Shown here piece by piece: positions 42,580-52,361 of a DNA stretch of 64,000 nucleotides. A program made the translations under genes and the position numbers. Every line of letters starts with the position of its first letter. The first letter of the stretch is position 1. This DNA comes from Dendrolimus kikuchii (Eukaryota; Arthropoda; Insecta; Lepidoptera; Lasiocampidae). Where the stretch lies: positions 2,254,001 through 2,318,000 of the forward strand of contig CM034397.1 of the NCBI GenBank assembly GCA_019925095.2, in the 5' to 3' direction. The notes below the pieces were generated by a model that was not told the DNA's origin, made no database searches, and saw only the letters and a list, made by a program, of their open reading frames with translations.

Positions 42580-42735
42580 CACTGCTCGCCGGCGATTGGG
42601 AGTTCAACCACATTTGCTCGACACCTTGAAGTAGTTCCCTCTTGCGGTTTTCCCAGTGCGCTACAATATGGGGCTCTTCAAAAAGGTAAACAGATATTTA
42701 AAGTCTCAGTTGCTGATACCTCCCACGCTATATAT
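42580..42735 (+). mobile_element. LINE C-terminal fragment, cut by RTE-1
   Basis: Plus frame AVFPVRYNMGLFKKVNRYLK is similar in pattern to VFPQRYDMEFFKKGVIKFLR at 6279-6419, so it is a relative of the LINE that supplied the SB tail. It ends at the RTE-1 insertion. Confidence 0.65.
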
Positions 42736-42742
42736 ATATACA

Positions 42743-42834
42743 TACATACATAACTTCACGCCAGTTTCCTTACGGGGTAGGCACGAACAACAGAGCGCTA
42801 TTCAGGCTTATTCTTACACACCTCACTTGCTTCT
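42743..42834 (-). mobile_element. RTE-1 micro-insertion
   Basis: Minus strand, ~92 bases including the CATA tail, between TA-rich repeats (TATATATATA on both sides). The TSD is probable but ambiguous. Confidence 0.85.
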
Positions 42835-42847
42835 TATATATATATAA

Positions 42848-43120
42848 AGTTGTTAGAACTAGGCATGTTTGCTGAAGAGTTTCTTGTGCCGCTTCTTCTC
42901 TTCAAGCCACAACATGTTGCGAAGCGGTGGTGAATTATATTAGGCTCCCATAGAGTAAATAATAACCATAAACAAAATTAAAACTAAATAATTAAAATGA
43001 ACAAGTTGGCGGTAGGCTAAATAAAACTTTAACAATACTCATTGACATTTGACATCTTTGTCTTCCGTGATCCCGGCTACTGAAAAGTGGCCGAAACGTC
43101 GGAATAATAACCTTAAATAA
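42848..43120 (-). repeat. CR repeat, copy 3
   Basis: Complement matches 190-460: CTAGGCATGTTTGCTGAAGA, CACAACATGTTGCGAAGCGG, AGTGGCCGAAACGTCGGAAT. It lacks the inverted duplicate arm seen in copy 1. Confidence 0.8.
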
Positions 43121-43185
43121 ACCGCAAACAAAACATCGTCAAAAAAAATCAAGTTTCATTGTCGGATCATCTTTTTAGATCGTAT

Positions 43186-43400
43186 ATCTTCTTATGGTTG
43201 AGGTGATCGTATACCTTTTTATGGTGAGGTCGAGGCGTCACGGAAGGGACGCCTCGACACTAAGACTCATTATGATGTGGAGGGACGCGAAAGTTGGAAG
43301 TTTAATGGGTCACCTGGCGGTCGGTGCTTGCAACTCTTGGCTATGTAGCATTGGCCGTCGGGAGTCTCACAAACCCTCACTGACATTCATTCCACCAGCG
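43186..43400 (+). mobile_element. Possible R1L-like 3' region
   Basis: GC-richer segment with ATGGGTCACC...GGCGGTCGG and CGGGAGTCTCACAAACCC, parallel in layout to the R1L 3' region at 56410-56500. Weak similarity. The 130-codon frame 43194-43586 runs across it and is not supported as a gene. Confidence 0.35.
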
Positions 43401-43927
43401 TTAACAAAAAATGGTTTCCTCTTCCAGGCTATTATTCCGTTTGTATATAAAAAATTAACGCTTCGAACGGAACATTGGCCAAGAAAATTTTATCGGTGTT
43501 GTAAAGTGGACAAAATTACAGACGCACAAGCCTGTGATTTAGTATTATTTTCTTTTATGGTTGGAAATATTGAGATTAATTCGTAATAGCTATCTGGAAA
43601 ATGTAGACGTTGAATACAATTTTCATTTCTTATAAAATGTTGACAGTTAATCTATGATTAATAACAGCACGAAAATTGCCTTGCCTATACCCTGATTTTT
43701 AATTACCTGGACTAACATGATAGCTGCGATCAACCTTTTGTTATATTGCAAGCTTGAAGCTGCTCAGCACTGTGAATTGAATACTAAAAATTTCAATTAT
43801 GATTCTGTAGTATTCAACTCACAGTGACGAATTGTTGATTCAACACACACAACTCACTTATGAATCAAAAAAAAAAGGTCGACCGCAGCTGTCATTTTAG
43901 TCTAGGTAATTACAAATCAGATTATAG
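43401..43927. other. Nothing recognised
   Basis: AT-rich; 43760-43860 has an imperfect inverted repeat around CAGCACTGTGAATTGAATAC / GTATTCAACTCACAGTGACG. No coding evidence. Confidence 0.4.
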
Positions 43928-44110
43928 TTATGTAGGTAATAGATAAAATCGCTCAAGAAATTCTGGCTTGACGTCGTGAAGATATTTGTGCCGATTTGAG
44001 GGATGCCTAAAACCCAGTAATTGGAGAAAATAAAGGGCAAGACCCCGGGTTCCGTACCGAAGACAACCGGAATTTAACACTAGGATGATGATAATTACGA
44101 AGATTGCCAT
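43928..44110 (-). CDS. Candidate small secreted peptide (60 aa), weak
   Basis: From the first ATG (44110) the minus frame reads MAIFVIIIILVLNSGC, a hydrophobic signal-peptide-like start. It is followed by a polar or aromatic stretch with GTRGLALYFLQLLGFRHPSN and a stop at 43928. No repeat copy in the window. It lies ~1.3 kb downstream of the signal-peptide exon at 45378-45447 on the same strand. Chance or a LINE fragment cannot be excluded; family unknown. Confidence 0.25.
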   Translation of the reverse strand: MAIFVIIIILVLNSGCLRYGTRGLALYFLQLLGFRHPSNRHKYLHDVKPEFLERFYLLPT

Positions 44111-44221
44111 TACTTTTGATATAAGAGACACTTGATTCCAGCGTTACAAGTAGACGATACGCGGTAAACGTCAAAGAAAAATATAATGTGATAAATGATA
44201 AATAGATAAAACATACTATGA

Positions 44222-44345
44222 ATACTTAAAAAAAATTTAAATACGTTTTGACGGTTTTAAACACGGTAGTTTTTTCGAAGCTTCGGCCAAATATAAATCG
44301 CGCTTAAAACCCGTTAAAACACACTTGTCGCAAAAACTTAGAAAA
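44222..44345. repeat. CR-related fragment, decayed
   Basis: GACGGTTTTAAACACGGTAG, GAAGCTTCGGCC and ATCGCGCTTAAAACCCGTTA recall the CR core. Confidence 0.5.
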
Positions 44346-44398
44346 TGATAACAATTAAAAAAATATAATTATAGGACTTGCCCTAGTTACTATACCAT

Positions 44399-44720
44399 GC
44401 GTAGTTTTTGGCGGGAACTGAAAGGAGATGTGCTGTGCAGTTTTATTTTCTAAAAATGTGTAAAATTATTCTAAAATGAACAGTATTTGTTGGATATTGA
44501 TAGTTTTTGAGTAGTAATTATGTGTTTTTGTGAGAAATGTGAACTGTATAGTCAAATGTGGACTTTCGAGTTAAAAGAACTCCGTTGAATGGCGTCAGTT
44601 GATAACCTACTGTTCAGCTGAGCTATACATAGGCTTAAGAAAATGAAGAAACTATATTGTAATCTAAGATCTGGCTTAAAGGCCTAGCTGCCAAGCCATA
44701 AACCTAAATAAATAATAGTT
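44399..44720 (+). mobile_element. FR repeat, poly(A)-tail type, with TSD
   Basis: GTAGTTTTTGGCGGGAACTG to CAAGCCATAAACCTAAATAA. 11-base flanking repeats tactataccat / tactatgccat at 44388-44398 and 44721-44731. Confidence 0.87.
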
Positions 44721-44731
44721 TACTATGCCAT

Positions 44732-45377
44732 TGATAGCACCAAGCTATTAACCTCTGGTCTCGGTTAAAAAATATTAAAATTCCTTAATATTTTGAAAAG
44801 ATTTATAGGATGTCAGTGGTATCCAACTATACATCACAGTGGCATGATGCCATAGGGGTACAGTTCACCCTAAATTAGTAGATGCTTACATAAAACATTT
44901 ATACGTAATACTTAGAATAATCAAAATACTGTAATAAATACCGGCAGAATTTGACAAAAAAAAATGGAGGAATAAAAAAACGACAGAAGAAAAACAAAGA
45001 TAAATAAGAAGTAAAAAAGACAACAAGAGCCCTAAAAATCTGGACTGTCAGGGGATCAGTATTATTTAAAACATGTTTGTCCGGGTAGTAGGGAGGTTTA
45101 ACCATTTCAACTAAAAAAAATATATTTTGATATAGCTATAATAATAGTACGTAGGCTTTAGAAACAATGCTATAAAATATAATGTACTGTAATATTGTTT
45201 TATTGTCTATGGTGGTTTTTCAAAATGCTTTAAAAAATAACTAACTTTTTTTATTGTTTTGGTGCTTGATCGTTATTTTAACAGCTACGCCATTTTTTTC
45301 GAAGTGCTTACCTAAAATGTGCACTTCAACTTTTTACCTAGACCATAACTTTTAATACGTTAGAAAAAAATATTTAC
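44732..45377. other. Possible intron; nothing else recognised
   Basis: AT-rich; would be the first intron if the exon at 45378-45447 is real. Candidate acceptors on minus occur (e.g. cccctgacag near 45050), but none joins to a convincing second exon. Confidence 0.35.
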
Positions 45378-45447
45378 CTCTCGAATTATAACCGTCGATT
45401 GCCAGAAAAAACACTAATAAAAACAAAACACTGCAAAAAGTACTCAT
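45378..45447 (-). CDS. Candidate first coding exon of a secreted protein
   Basis: On minus, ATG (45447) in good context (gtgaaaATGAG) opens MSTFCSVLFLLVFFLAIDGY then NSR. This is a near-ideal signal peptide: short polar start, leucine/phenylalanine-rich core, and cleavage plausible after AIDG or nearby. After one further base comes a consensus donor, GAG|GTAAAT (45377-45372), so the exon is phase 1. No copy elsewhere in the window. The rest of the gene would lie at lower coordinates or outside; second exon not identified. Family unknown. Confidence 0.45.
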
Positions 45448-45736
45448 TTTCACCACTCAATAAATGTTCATTTTTTAAATCACAATTTATGCTAGAAGTT
45501 CTTTTTTTCAATATGTCCGTATAGTTCGATATTCGAATTGGAAATGGCGGGTAAAAAGCGCGTACGCGTGCCGTGGCTTCGCGTCGCGTCGCAGCGACTG
45601 TTGGGTAACTATTGTTTTTACTTTTTTCCAGGTGGCAGTATGCGCTGGCGCCTTAGCCCCCGCCTGGGAAAACGTTGTGGTCGCTTTGCAGGAGTTCGCA
45701 ACATTTTGTGTCAATTTATTATTCTGGTTTAATTAA
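45448..45736. other. Upstream region of candidate exon
   Basis: 45500-45700 is GC-richer with TTCGCGTCGCGTCGCAGCGA; small frames on both strands. On minus it would be promoter or 5' UTR of the candidate secreted-protein gene. No TATA box identified. Confidence 0.35.
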
Positions 45737-45990
45737 TACACGAATAGTATAAGTAATATGCTTCAAAAGCAGAAGCTCTCAAGCGGCACAAATATATTTG
45801 GAGTTGAGACATTAGGTCCCTGGGGTCCATCATCAGAGTTTCTTCAAAGAAATTTGCAAAAAACTTTTTGATGTCACTCGTGACCAGAAAGAAGGTTGGC
45901 GCATATTTCGCCCGACGAATAAGCATCGCCATACAGCACGGCAATGCAGGCAGCCTTCTGGGCACGCTCCCATCTGGCAGCGATTTGTTA
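45737..45990 (+). mobile_element. LINE ORF2 C-terminal fragment
   Basis: Plus frames with one shift: FDVTRDQKEG, then GAYFARRISIAIQHGNAGSL, LGTLPSGSDLL. The RISIAIQ(R/H)GN...LGT block also occurs at 34363-34470. The 78-codon minus frame is a shadow. Confidence 0.6.
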
Positions 45991-46104
45991 CAGTCTAAGT
46001 TATATTTATACGTTAGTATATTTTTAGTATTTATGTATATTTTTTAAGTTAGTTGTAAAAATATTTCAAAACCAAAAGACTTAAAATTTTATAATATAGA
46101 TAAT

Positions 46105-46270
46105 GAACCCACTAAAACCTCTGGGTGTTCCTTCCTGCGCCTTATACCAGGGCAACCGGAAAACAGAAGCTCAAACAACTCCGCGTGCCCTGGCAGGCGG
46201 GGCCTCGAAGGCCACATCTACTGCCGGGGGACTACTTTTATCCCCAGGCATCTAACTGATTCGTTAGCTA
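46105..46270 (-). mobile_element. R1L 3' region fragment
   Basis: CCCACTAAAACCTCTGGGTG, TGCGCCTTATACCAGGGC, GCCCTGGCAGGCGGGG, matching 1765-1900. Confidence 0.75.
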
Positions 46271-46518
46271 AAACGACTAACACATAGTTCAAAATGTTGA
46301 CGATCAATGGCTATAGAGAGTGAAATGATTGTTGGCGGCACCACGCTTCTTTTGTCGATCGGCGCGCGCGCACCGTGCTGCGTGCAGTGACTGTGTAGCT
46401 GTCACGTGCTCAACTTATTATAATCTGACGAGTTTTTCAGGCTCGTATTTGTGTTTATTCCCAATTTCTAACACTGAATTAAATATAATCCAACTTTTTA
46501 AGCCAAGCATAAATAACA

Positions 46519-46825
46519 ACTGAGAAAGAGTCCAATTTCCTACGGCCGAGCGACTTGTCTTAAGAGGCGACGAAATAACCCACAACCAGGTGGTAGGGTA
46601 TTTGCCTGTCTAGATCGCTGTCATACTCTGGACCCCTGGTCTAGTGTATGCCGCCATAACTACCTTGAGTTGTGTTCGGGTCTCAGTGGCCAGGTTCCAG
46701 TCTCGCTTAAGAGATCTGCAGCACATTTGTAGCACTTTTGGTGTTGCAAGAGTACATAGGTGATGGTAACCGCTTTGCAGAGGTGGGCCGTCTGCTTGTC
46801 TGCTGAACTCATAAAATAAAAAATA
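46519..46825 (+). repeat. SB repeat, lacking first ~20 bases
   Basis: Diverged copy from GAGAAAGAGTCCAATTTCCT to TGCTGAACTCATAAAATAAA, with a small insertion in the middle (46600-46640). Confidence 0.82.
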
Positions 46826-47039
46826 ATATTAAAATGATATAAGCACTTTGGTAGTTAAATAAAAAATAACAAATTTATTGTTCTCATCACTAGTGCTGCT
46901 TGCTGGAGTTGCTGGGTGAGAAATGACACCGGCAGATGCCTGGCGGGGGATAACTAATCGATTAATACTCGATCACTTATCTGCCACTGACAGTTGATGA
47001 TTATTACAGTACTAATATCGCTAATGAAAAATGGGGGTT
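46826..47039. other. Nothing recognised
   Basis: Short spacer; mixed composition; no repeat or coding-like frame seen. Confidence 0.4.
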
Positions 47040-47290
47040 GGTGGTAGAAGGGTGAAGATAAAGGGTATTTTTTAAAGCCAAATCATAAAAAAATAAAAGT
47101 AAAAAAAAAACAAAAAAAGGTAAATATTTTTTGGCGCGGGCCACCCTTATCACTTGGGGTATAAAAAAATGGTTTGGGATCTATTCTCAGACTTAGTGAA
47201 AATACATAAATAATTTATATTCAAAAAAATTGGTAAACCGTCTCGGAGGAGTTATAAACACTGTGACACAAGAATAGTAACATAAAAACT
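47040..47290 (-). mobile_element. Helitron-like element, decayed
   Basis: Same layout as the 5' two-thirds of 52655-53096: GGTGAAGATAAAGGGTATTT, GCCACCCTTATCAC, CTCAGACTTAG, CGTCTCGGAGGAGT, GTGACACAAGAAT. Neither terminus is preserved. Confidence 0.55.
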
Positions 47291-48227
47291 TTGTAATTTC
47301 TTACAGCGCCATCTCTTAGTACAGAGTCCTAAGTAGGTTTTATTTTAGAGCCATCTGTGTTTATTATATTAAATTAGAAGACAAGTGAACGTGTTAGCAG
47401 CCTATTCTGCTACCGAACTACTGAAGTAAGTTAAATACAATTTTAATCCTGTAGAGGCGCTGTTAACATTTGTATTGTATTGCAATTGCAGGTCAACGAC
47501 TATCTCTTTCACCTATAATTTAAGTTCCACAAGTTAGAAAGAGACAGAAAACCACAGTTACCGTGTAACGTAAACATAAATTTACTGTCAGTTGTTGAGC
47601 GTAATTCCATCGTGGCGGGGTTTACAGTATTTTAACATACTTTAACACGTTTTAGTTAGAATAACATGATTAAAATATATTAAATTATAATCGTTTCATT
47701 CTGTGTACATTACAAAGTGCTTTGTTTTTTAAATTTCGTGTTATTAAAAAGTTTAAACTCCAAAAGTGGACGTAACGGTATAGTAAGTAGTAGTGAACTT
47801 TTGTGCTGTATTCTATAGAATTTGAGTCATATATAAAACTATAGTTCAAAGCCTGTTTTCGAAACAAAAGGATTAAAATACAAAATGGAAGGGCATGTGT
47901 AATTTTTTCAACATTTGATTTGTATGTGTCGGTAAGTAACTCTACTTTGTTCCGCAGACTATAAAACTTTTTTACGAGCATGACCGCATAATGATTGTAA
48001 CTTAAAACTTTAAAGTAGTTGCATAAAACTTTATAATAACTCGAGCTCTACTTTCGACTTATTTATTCTCAAAAATAATTCAGCATTTTTAGCTAATGAA
48101 GAACTTTTTGATTCATGTCTAAAATCTAGAATTTTGAACCAATAGTTGTAGTTCTTTTTTTAAAAACAAAATCAAATGTTTTTTAATAAAGAATGAGTTT
48201 GAGTCTTCTCCCTCTTACAATAAAGCT
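47291..48227. other. Nothing recognised
   Basis: AT-rich with no shared repeats. The minus frame 47685-47981 (98 codons) is not coding-like. This is 3' flank of the candidate terminal exon at 48323-48510. Confidence 0.45.
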
Positions 48228-48233
48228 TTTATT
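48228..48233 (-). promoter_or_regulatory. AATAAA polyadenylation signal
   Basis: On minus, GGTTAAATAAAAGCTTTATT lies 90 bases downstream of the stop codon at 48323, a normal spacing for an insect 3' end. It supports the adjacent exon as the end of a transcript. Confidence 0.5.
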
Positions 48234-48322
48234 TAACCAATGGCTATCATTATCCATTAATACACAAAAATAACTGCTGAGAAGTGATATAAAACTAAAT
48301 TCAACTAAAATTCAGGTCATTA

Positions 48323-48510
48323 TCAATATTCAAAGTTGCCATCTTTACCTAGATTTAATTTATCAAATGACCATAACCGGTTTGTGAACATTTTTAATGA
48401 TTCATAAAATGCCAAATGCTTGCTATCTGTGGCTATTCGTTTTGAGAGTTGTGCAAATGACCTTGCGTCAAAGGTCCGTATGCCATTCTCTAGTGGTTTG
48501 TCACGCACGT
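48323..48510 (-). CDS. Candidate terminal coding exon, unknown protein
   Basis: Minus frame DVRDKPLENGIRTFDARSFA, then QLSKRIATDSKHLAFYESLK and MFTNRLWSFDKLNLGKDGNF, EY-stop. Composition and codon use look like real protein, unlike surrounding DNA. A pyrimidine-rich run TTTTCTCTTTGCACGAG just upstream could be a splice acceptor. AATAAA follows 90 bases after the stop. Single copy here. It could be the last exon of a host gene or of a DNA transposase; family not recognised. Confidence 0.5.
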
Positions 48511-48680
48511 CTCGTGCAAAGAGAAAATATTAACTACCTATCTAAATTATTAATATGAATAACTAGTTTTGTTGCACAGAGTTGTACTCCTATGCATGCT
48601 ATTAGAGAAAAGCAAAATTATTTGCCGCCGCATTCGGGAATGTCAATGAGCATAGCATTAAATACACATTGGACTTCCTA

Positions 48681-49027
48681 AAGTCGTCGTAGCTTAGAGA
48701 CTAACGAACCTGCGCCTCATTGCAACAACTTGGGATTGAATCTTGGCCGAGAAGCACGCATCGCTTAGGTAGCTTCTCTAGTCTAATGTGAATATTGCTA
48801 CAGTTGCCACGTTCCCACTGTGAAGAAACACTATTTTAGAGAATATTTTTTCGTGGGTTTTGCCGCTTAGTTGCCACGTCGCCCTCGGAAAACTTGTACA
48901 TCGAAATTGGCGATGTGTGAAACCCGCTGAACGTACTTTAACAAGTGTAACAAGTATACCGTTTGTTCATCTAAAAACGGCAGGTGTGAGCTGAATAGTA
49001 GGACTTTTATTCGCTGATTATACTTCA
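48681..49027 (+). mobile_element. Divergent tRNA-derived SINE
   Basis: Same architecture as tSINE but strongly diverged: head GTCGTCGTAGCTTAGAGACT with box A-like TAGCTTAGAGAC, box B-like GGGATTGAATCTTGG, then CATCGCTTAGGTAGCTTCTC, TAATGTGAATATTGCTACAG, CGATGTGTGAAACCCGC and a 3' end related to GGACTTTTATTCGCTGATTA. An older subfamily or different lineage. Confidence 0.72.
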
Positions 49028-49482
49028 TATTATTTTGTTACGAATAATTATCGTATACTATTTAAGTTAATTTTTACTCAGCTCTCTAAGTGTGGTTTAA
49101 TTAAGATCATTTTCAAATAATTTAAATTTTCTAGCTAAATATACGATAATACGTAAAAGTCACATTAACGTAATGTGAAGTTACTTAAAAGTAATTATAA
49201 AATAATTTTCATCTGTTATTCAATAAAACAAAATATCATGTTTACTATCATACAAAACCAAAATATAATTAATTAAAAAATAATATAAATAAATAAAATA
49301 ATAAATAACGCTTTCGATGTAGAGCCACTTGCATAGCGATGCGCGTTTATAGGGGTTCTGTTTGAATTAGGGGTCTATTTTTGGTCGTCCAGGAAACATA
49401 ATCAACAAAAGCGTCTCAACATGTATTTAACGACAAATGAAGGGTTGAGCTGATTATCCTTTCAAATTCAAAAGAATTTTGG
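49028..49482. other. Nothing recognised
   Basis: Very AT-rich; no coding-like frame. Confidence 0.5.
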
Positions 49483-49798
49483 TTTTTTTTTATTGCAGGA
49501 GTTCAGCAGACAGGCAGACGGCCCACTTGATGGAAAGCGGTTACCATCGCCTATAAAAATTTGCAACACCAAAGGTGCTACAAATGCGCTGCTGCTCTCT
49601 TAAAGGAGACTGGAACCTGGTCACTAATGCCGGAACACTACACAAGGTTGTTATGGCGGCATATTCTAGACCAGGGGTGGTCGCCATCCAGTCGAGCAAA
49701 AATACCCTACCACCTGGCTGTGGGTGGTTTAGTCGCCTTTTACGACAGGCCGCCAGGCCGCAGGAAATTGTATTCTTTCTCCGTTCCTGCACGGATAC
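49483..49798 (-). repeat. SB repeat, full length
   Basis: Complete on minus with 5' end TATCCGTGCAGGAACGG at 49798. Confidence 0.92.
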
Positions 49799-49847
49799 GA
49801 TGCAGAAAGCTTTACATGATTGAATGACATTTGTATTTTATCGTCTA

Positions 49848-50005
49848 CTAGCTGTGTCCGCGACTTCGTCCGCGTGGAATTTTTTCCCGGAACCCTAAAA
49901 AGTAACCTACGTTACTCCTTGTAACACCAGCTATCTGAGAGTAGAAGTCTCGTCAAAATCAGTCGAGACAGACAGAGAAGTTTTCAAAAATGTTTTTTAT
50001 ATATA
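49848..50005 (-). mobile_element. Helitron-like element (type I) terminus
   Basis: ACTAGCTGTGTCCGCGACTTCGTC: minus 3' end CTAG followed by T. Related CTTTTTACGTGATGC and GGGATAAAAAGTATC segments follow at 50500-50780, after CR and PR pieces. Confidence 0.55.
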
Positions 50006-50229
50006 AGTACCGTATATACTTCCATATGTATTTAGTCAAAAGTATTTTGATATCACAAATAGACACTTCAGTTTTATTTATCTCAATAATTTGTAAACGA
50101 ACATTTATTTAAAAATAGGTAAGTAGCTCTATGTTACGTAGATACAAATTTAAGTAAGTATTTTACTTAAGACTACTGTTTTTTGTTACTAAGTTCACTA
50201 CAATAACAAAAATACTAAGTCCATATAGT

Positions 50230-50325
50230 CTAATATTTTCTTAAGTTTTCGCGACTTTTATACATAATAAAACTACGTTTTAACGGTTTTAATTACCGCG
50301 CTTAAACGTAGTTTTATTATCCATA
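50230..50325 (-). repeat. CR-related fragment
   Basis: TAAAACTACGTTTTAACGGT and AATTACCGCGCTTAAACGTA; complement matches 15225-15300. Confidence 0.6.
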
Positions 50326-50329
50326 TAGT

Positions 50330-50470
50330 ATGCTTAACTGCGCAGTGAAACAGAGGCGAGTCGAAGCCAACCTGATTTGAAGTAATACAATGAATGAGAT
50401 GTTGTCTATGACAACGTAGGTATTTGTTAGCGAATTGAAAAACGCGCTTCAGCGCCATCTATTTTGCTAT
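50330..50470 (-). repeat. PR repeat
   Basis: Complement of 23672-23808: GAGTCGAAGCCAACCTGATT, AGCGCCATCTATTT. Confidence 0.7.
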
Positions 50471-50499
50471 TCGGTTTATTACATGGAAACGTCATTATT

Positions 50500-50780
50500 T
50501 ATCGGGATAAAAGGTATCCTAAGTGTTAACTCGGGTTATAAGCCAGCACTATGTCAAGTTACAATCATATACGTTCAGTAGTTTCCAAGAAAGATGCGAT
50601 CGCAGCGCCATCTTTTTCGCCATTTACGTCTATCCCACGCAAACCGCGTCATTTATAGGGATAAAAAGTATCTTTAGTTAGCTCCGTTTCGAATTTAATT
50701 TAAATCCGTTCAGTACTTTTTACGTGATGCTTTAACAGACAGACAGAAAGACAGACGAACAAAAATTCTAAAAATTGCAT
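50500..50780. repeat. Helitron-like (type I) internal segments
   Basis: Two GGGATAAAA(G/A)GTATC blocks and CGTTCAGTA(G/C)TTT(C/T) segments, ending TTAACAGACAGACAGAAAG. This is the usual inner content of Lepidopteran CTAG-ended elements. Boundaries not found. Confidence 0.4.
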
Positions 50781-51054
50781 TTCTCGTCTCTTATCTTCGG
50801 AATCTGTTGGTCCGAATTAGCCCCAACTGATTTTTTAAACTCATTGTACAAACTCGAACCATTTACAGATTTATTATAGTATAGATCAGTGGTCCTCAAC
50901 ATTTTTTCATAGGGGCCACAAACACGTGTTAGTCATGTTGTCGCGGAACGCAAAAAAATAATTAGGTAATGATTTCTTGATGAAATTTCACTTGGTGTTG
51001 GGCTTTATTGACTATTTCATCGAAGTACTTTTTTAAGGACTGTGGGCGCTAGGA

Positions 51055-51415
51055 GGATATGAATGAATTAAAATTAAGCATTTTTAAAAAGGTTTTTAAA
51101 TACAAGCTTTTGAGATCCTGGATATCATGTAGCAACAGATTGCTAGCCAAGACAAGTAAAACAAGCCCAAACACGACGGGTCTATCTTGTTTATTACAGG
51201 AGTTCCTATGGCCACCTTCCGACTCTATCATCAGATCAGCTCCATGGTACCATATTATTGCATTGTCACGCGATATACATATGTGTGCAAAATTTCAGCT
51301 CAATCGGAAACCGGGAAGTTGGTCAAATTTAACTTGCACGATTCCACCCGAACTTACATACATACATAGGTATATCCATTGCAAGTTAAATAAAAGCTTG
51401 GAAAAACAATTGATT
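51055..51415. repeat. Probable interspersed repeat, single copy here
   Basis: TTTATTACAGGAGTTCCTAT ... TTTCAGCTCAATCGGAAACC ... ACTTACATACATACAT looks like a repeat type I associate with Lepidoptera (recalled, not searched). The 159-codon plus frame across it is not supported. Confidence 0.4.
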
Positions 51416-51584
51416 TGTTTCGCTTTTACATTTCGCCAGGTTACAATTCCTTCAATGCATAAAATTTTTCTGATGATTGAAAGGTCAGCCCTTAATCAAC
51501 TTAAGTCGGATTTTAAAGTAAAAAATGTTTTAAATTAACTAACTGAACACGCTAGAAAAAAAAAAATTAGTGTCTTAAGAAAAA

Positions 51585-52110
51585 ACCCTACGGACTCGAG
51601 TTCCGTACCCTTTTTCACAACTTAACATCTATGAAAGTTTTTAGAGTCCATACACGCTTATTGTTTATTTTTGTTACTGTGTGTGACGTTATTTTAGTGA
51701 TTTTTGGGAGTTTTTGGCGGGAACTGAAAAGAGACGCTGTGCTGTGCAGTTTTATTTTCTAAAAATGTGTAAAATTACTCTAAAATGAACAATAGTTGTA
51801 GGATATTGATAGTTTTTGAGTGGTAATTATGTGTTTTGTGAGAAATATGAACTGTATAGTCGAATGTGGCCTTTTGAGTTGCCACAAGAACTCCGTTGAA
51901 TGGCACTAGCTGATTACCTACAGTTCAACTGTGCTGAACATAGGCTCAAGAAAATGAAGAAACTATATTGTAAACTAAGATCTGGCTTAAAGGCCTAGTT
52001 GTCAAGCCATAAACTTAAATAAAAAAAAAATAATAGTGATTTTTGTGTTGCGGTGTACTTTAAGAATAACTTACATATTCTTACATATACTTAGGTATAC
52101 ATATTCTTAC
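51585..52110 (+). repeat. GR repeat, interrupted by FR
   Basis: The left part (CGGACTCGAGTTCCGTACCC) and right part (GTGTTGCGGTGTACTTTAAG) become contiguous when the FR insertion and one TSD copy are removed, matching the complement of 4955-5475. Confidence 0.8.
51707..52033 (+). mobile_element. FR repeat, poly(A)-tail type, with TSD
   Basis: 327 bases from GGAGTTTTTGGCGGGAACTG to the A-run before 52033. Exact 12-base duplication tagtgatttttg at 51695-51706 and 52034-52045. The GR copy at 5335-5475 shows the empty site. Confidence 0.94.
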
Positions 52111-52361
52111 TCCTTACTCATAAAGTTTTTGACCTGTCCGAGGCATGATGTACTTCAAAGAAATTCTACAAACCATTGTGAGATAGATAATTGTTGTTCA
52201 ACAAACAATAATGAAAAAAATATGCAGTTATAATACTATCTTGGCGAAACAATAGGCGGCCTTATTGCTAAAACTGATGTCGTCAAGAAAACCAAACTAG
52301 AATTATGAGTATTTTAACTTATTTTCAATCTTGTTTAAATATATTTTAATAATATAGTCGT

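Noticed and set aside
43194..43586. 130-codon plus frame as a gene
   Set aside because: It spans a repeat-like GC segment and AT-rich flank, with no domain, splice or conservation signal visible.
49561..49827. 88-codon plus frame at an SB copy
   Set aside because: Antisense/sense shadow of SB running out into flanking DNA.
51059..51538. 159-codon plus frame
   Set aside because: It overlaps a segment with interspersed-repeat character (CAGCTCAATCGGAAACC, ACATACATACAT) and has no domain.
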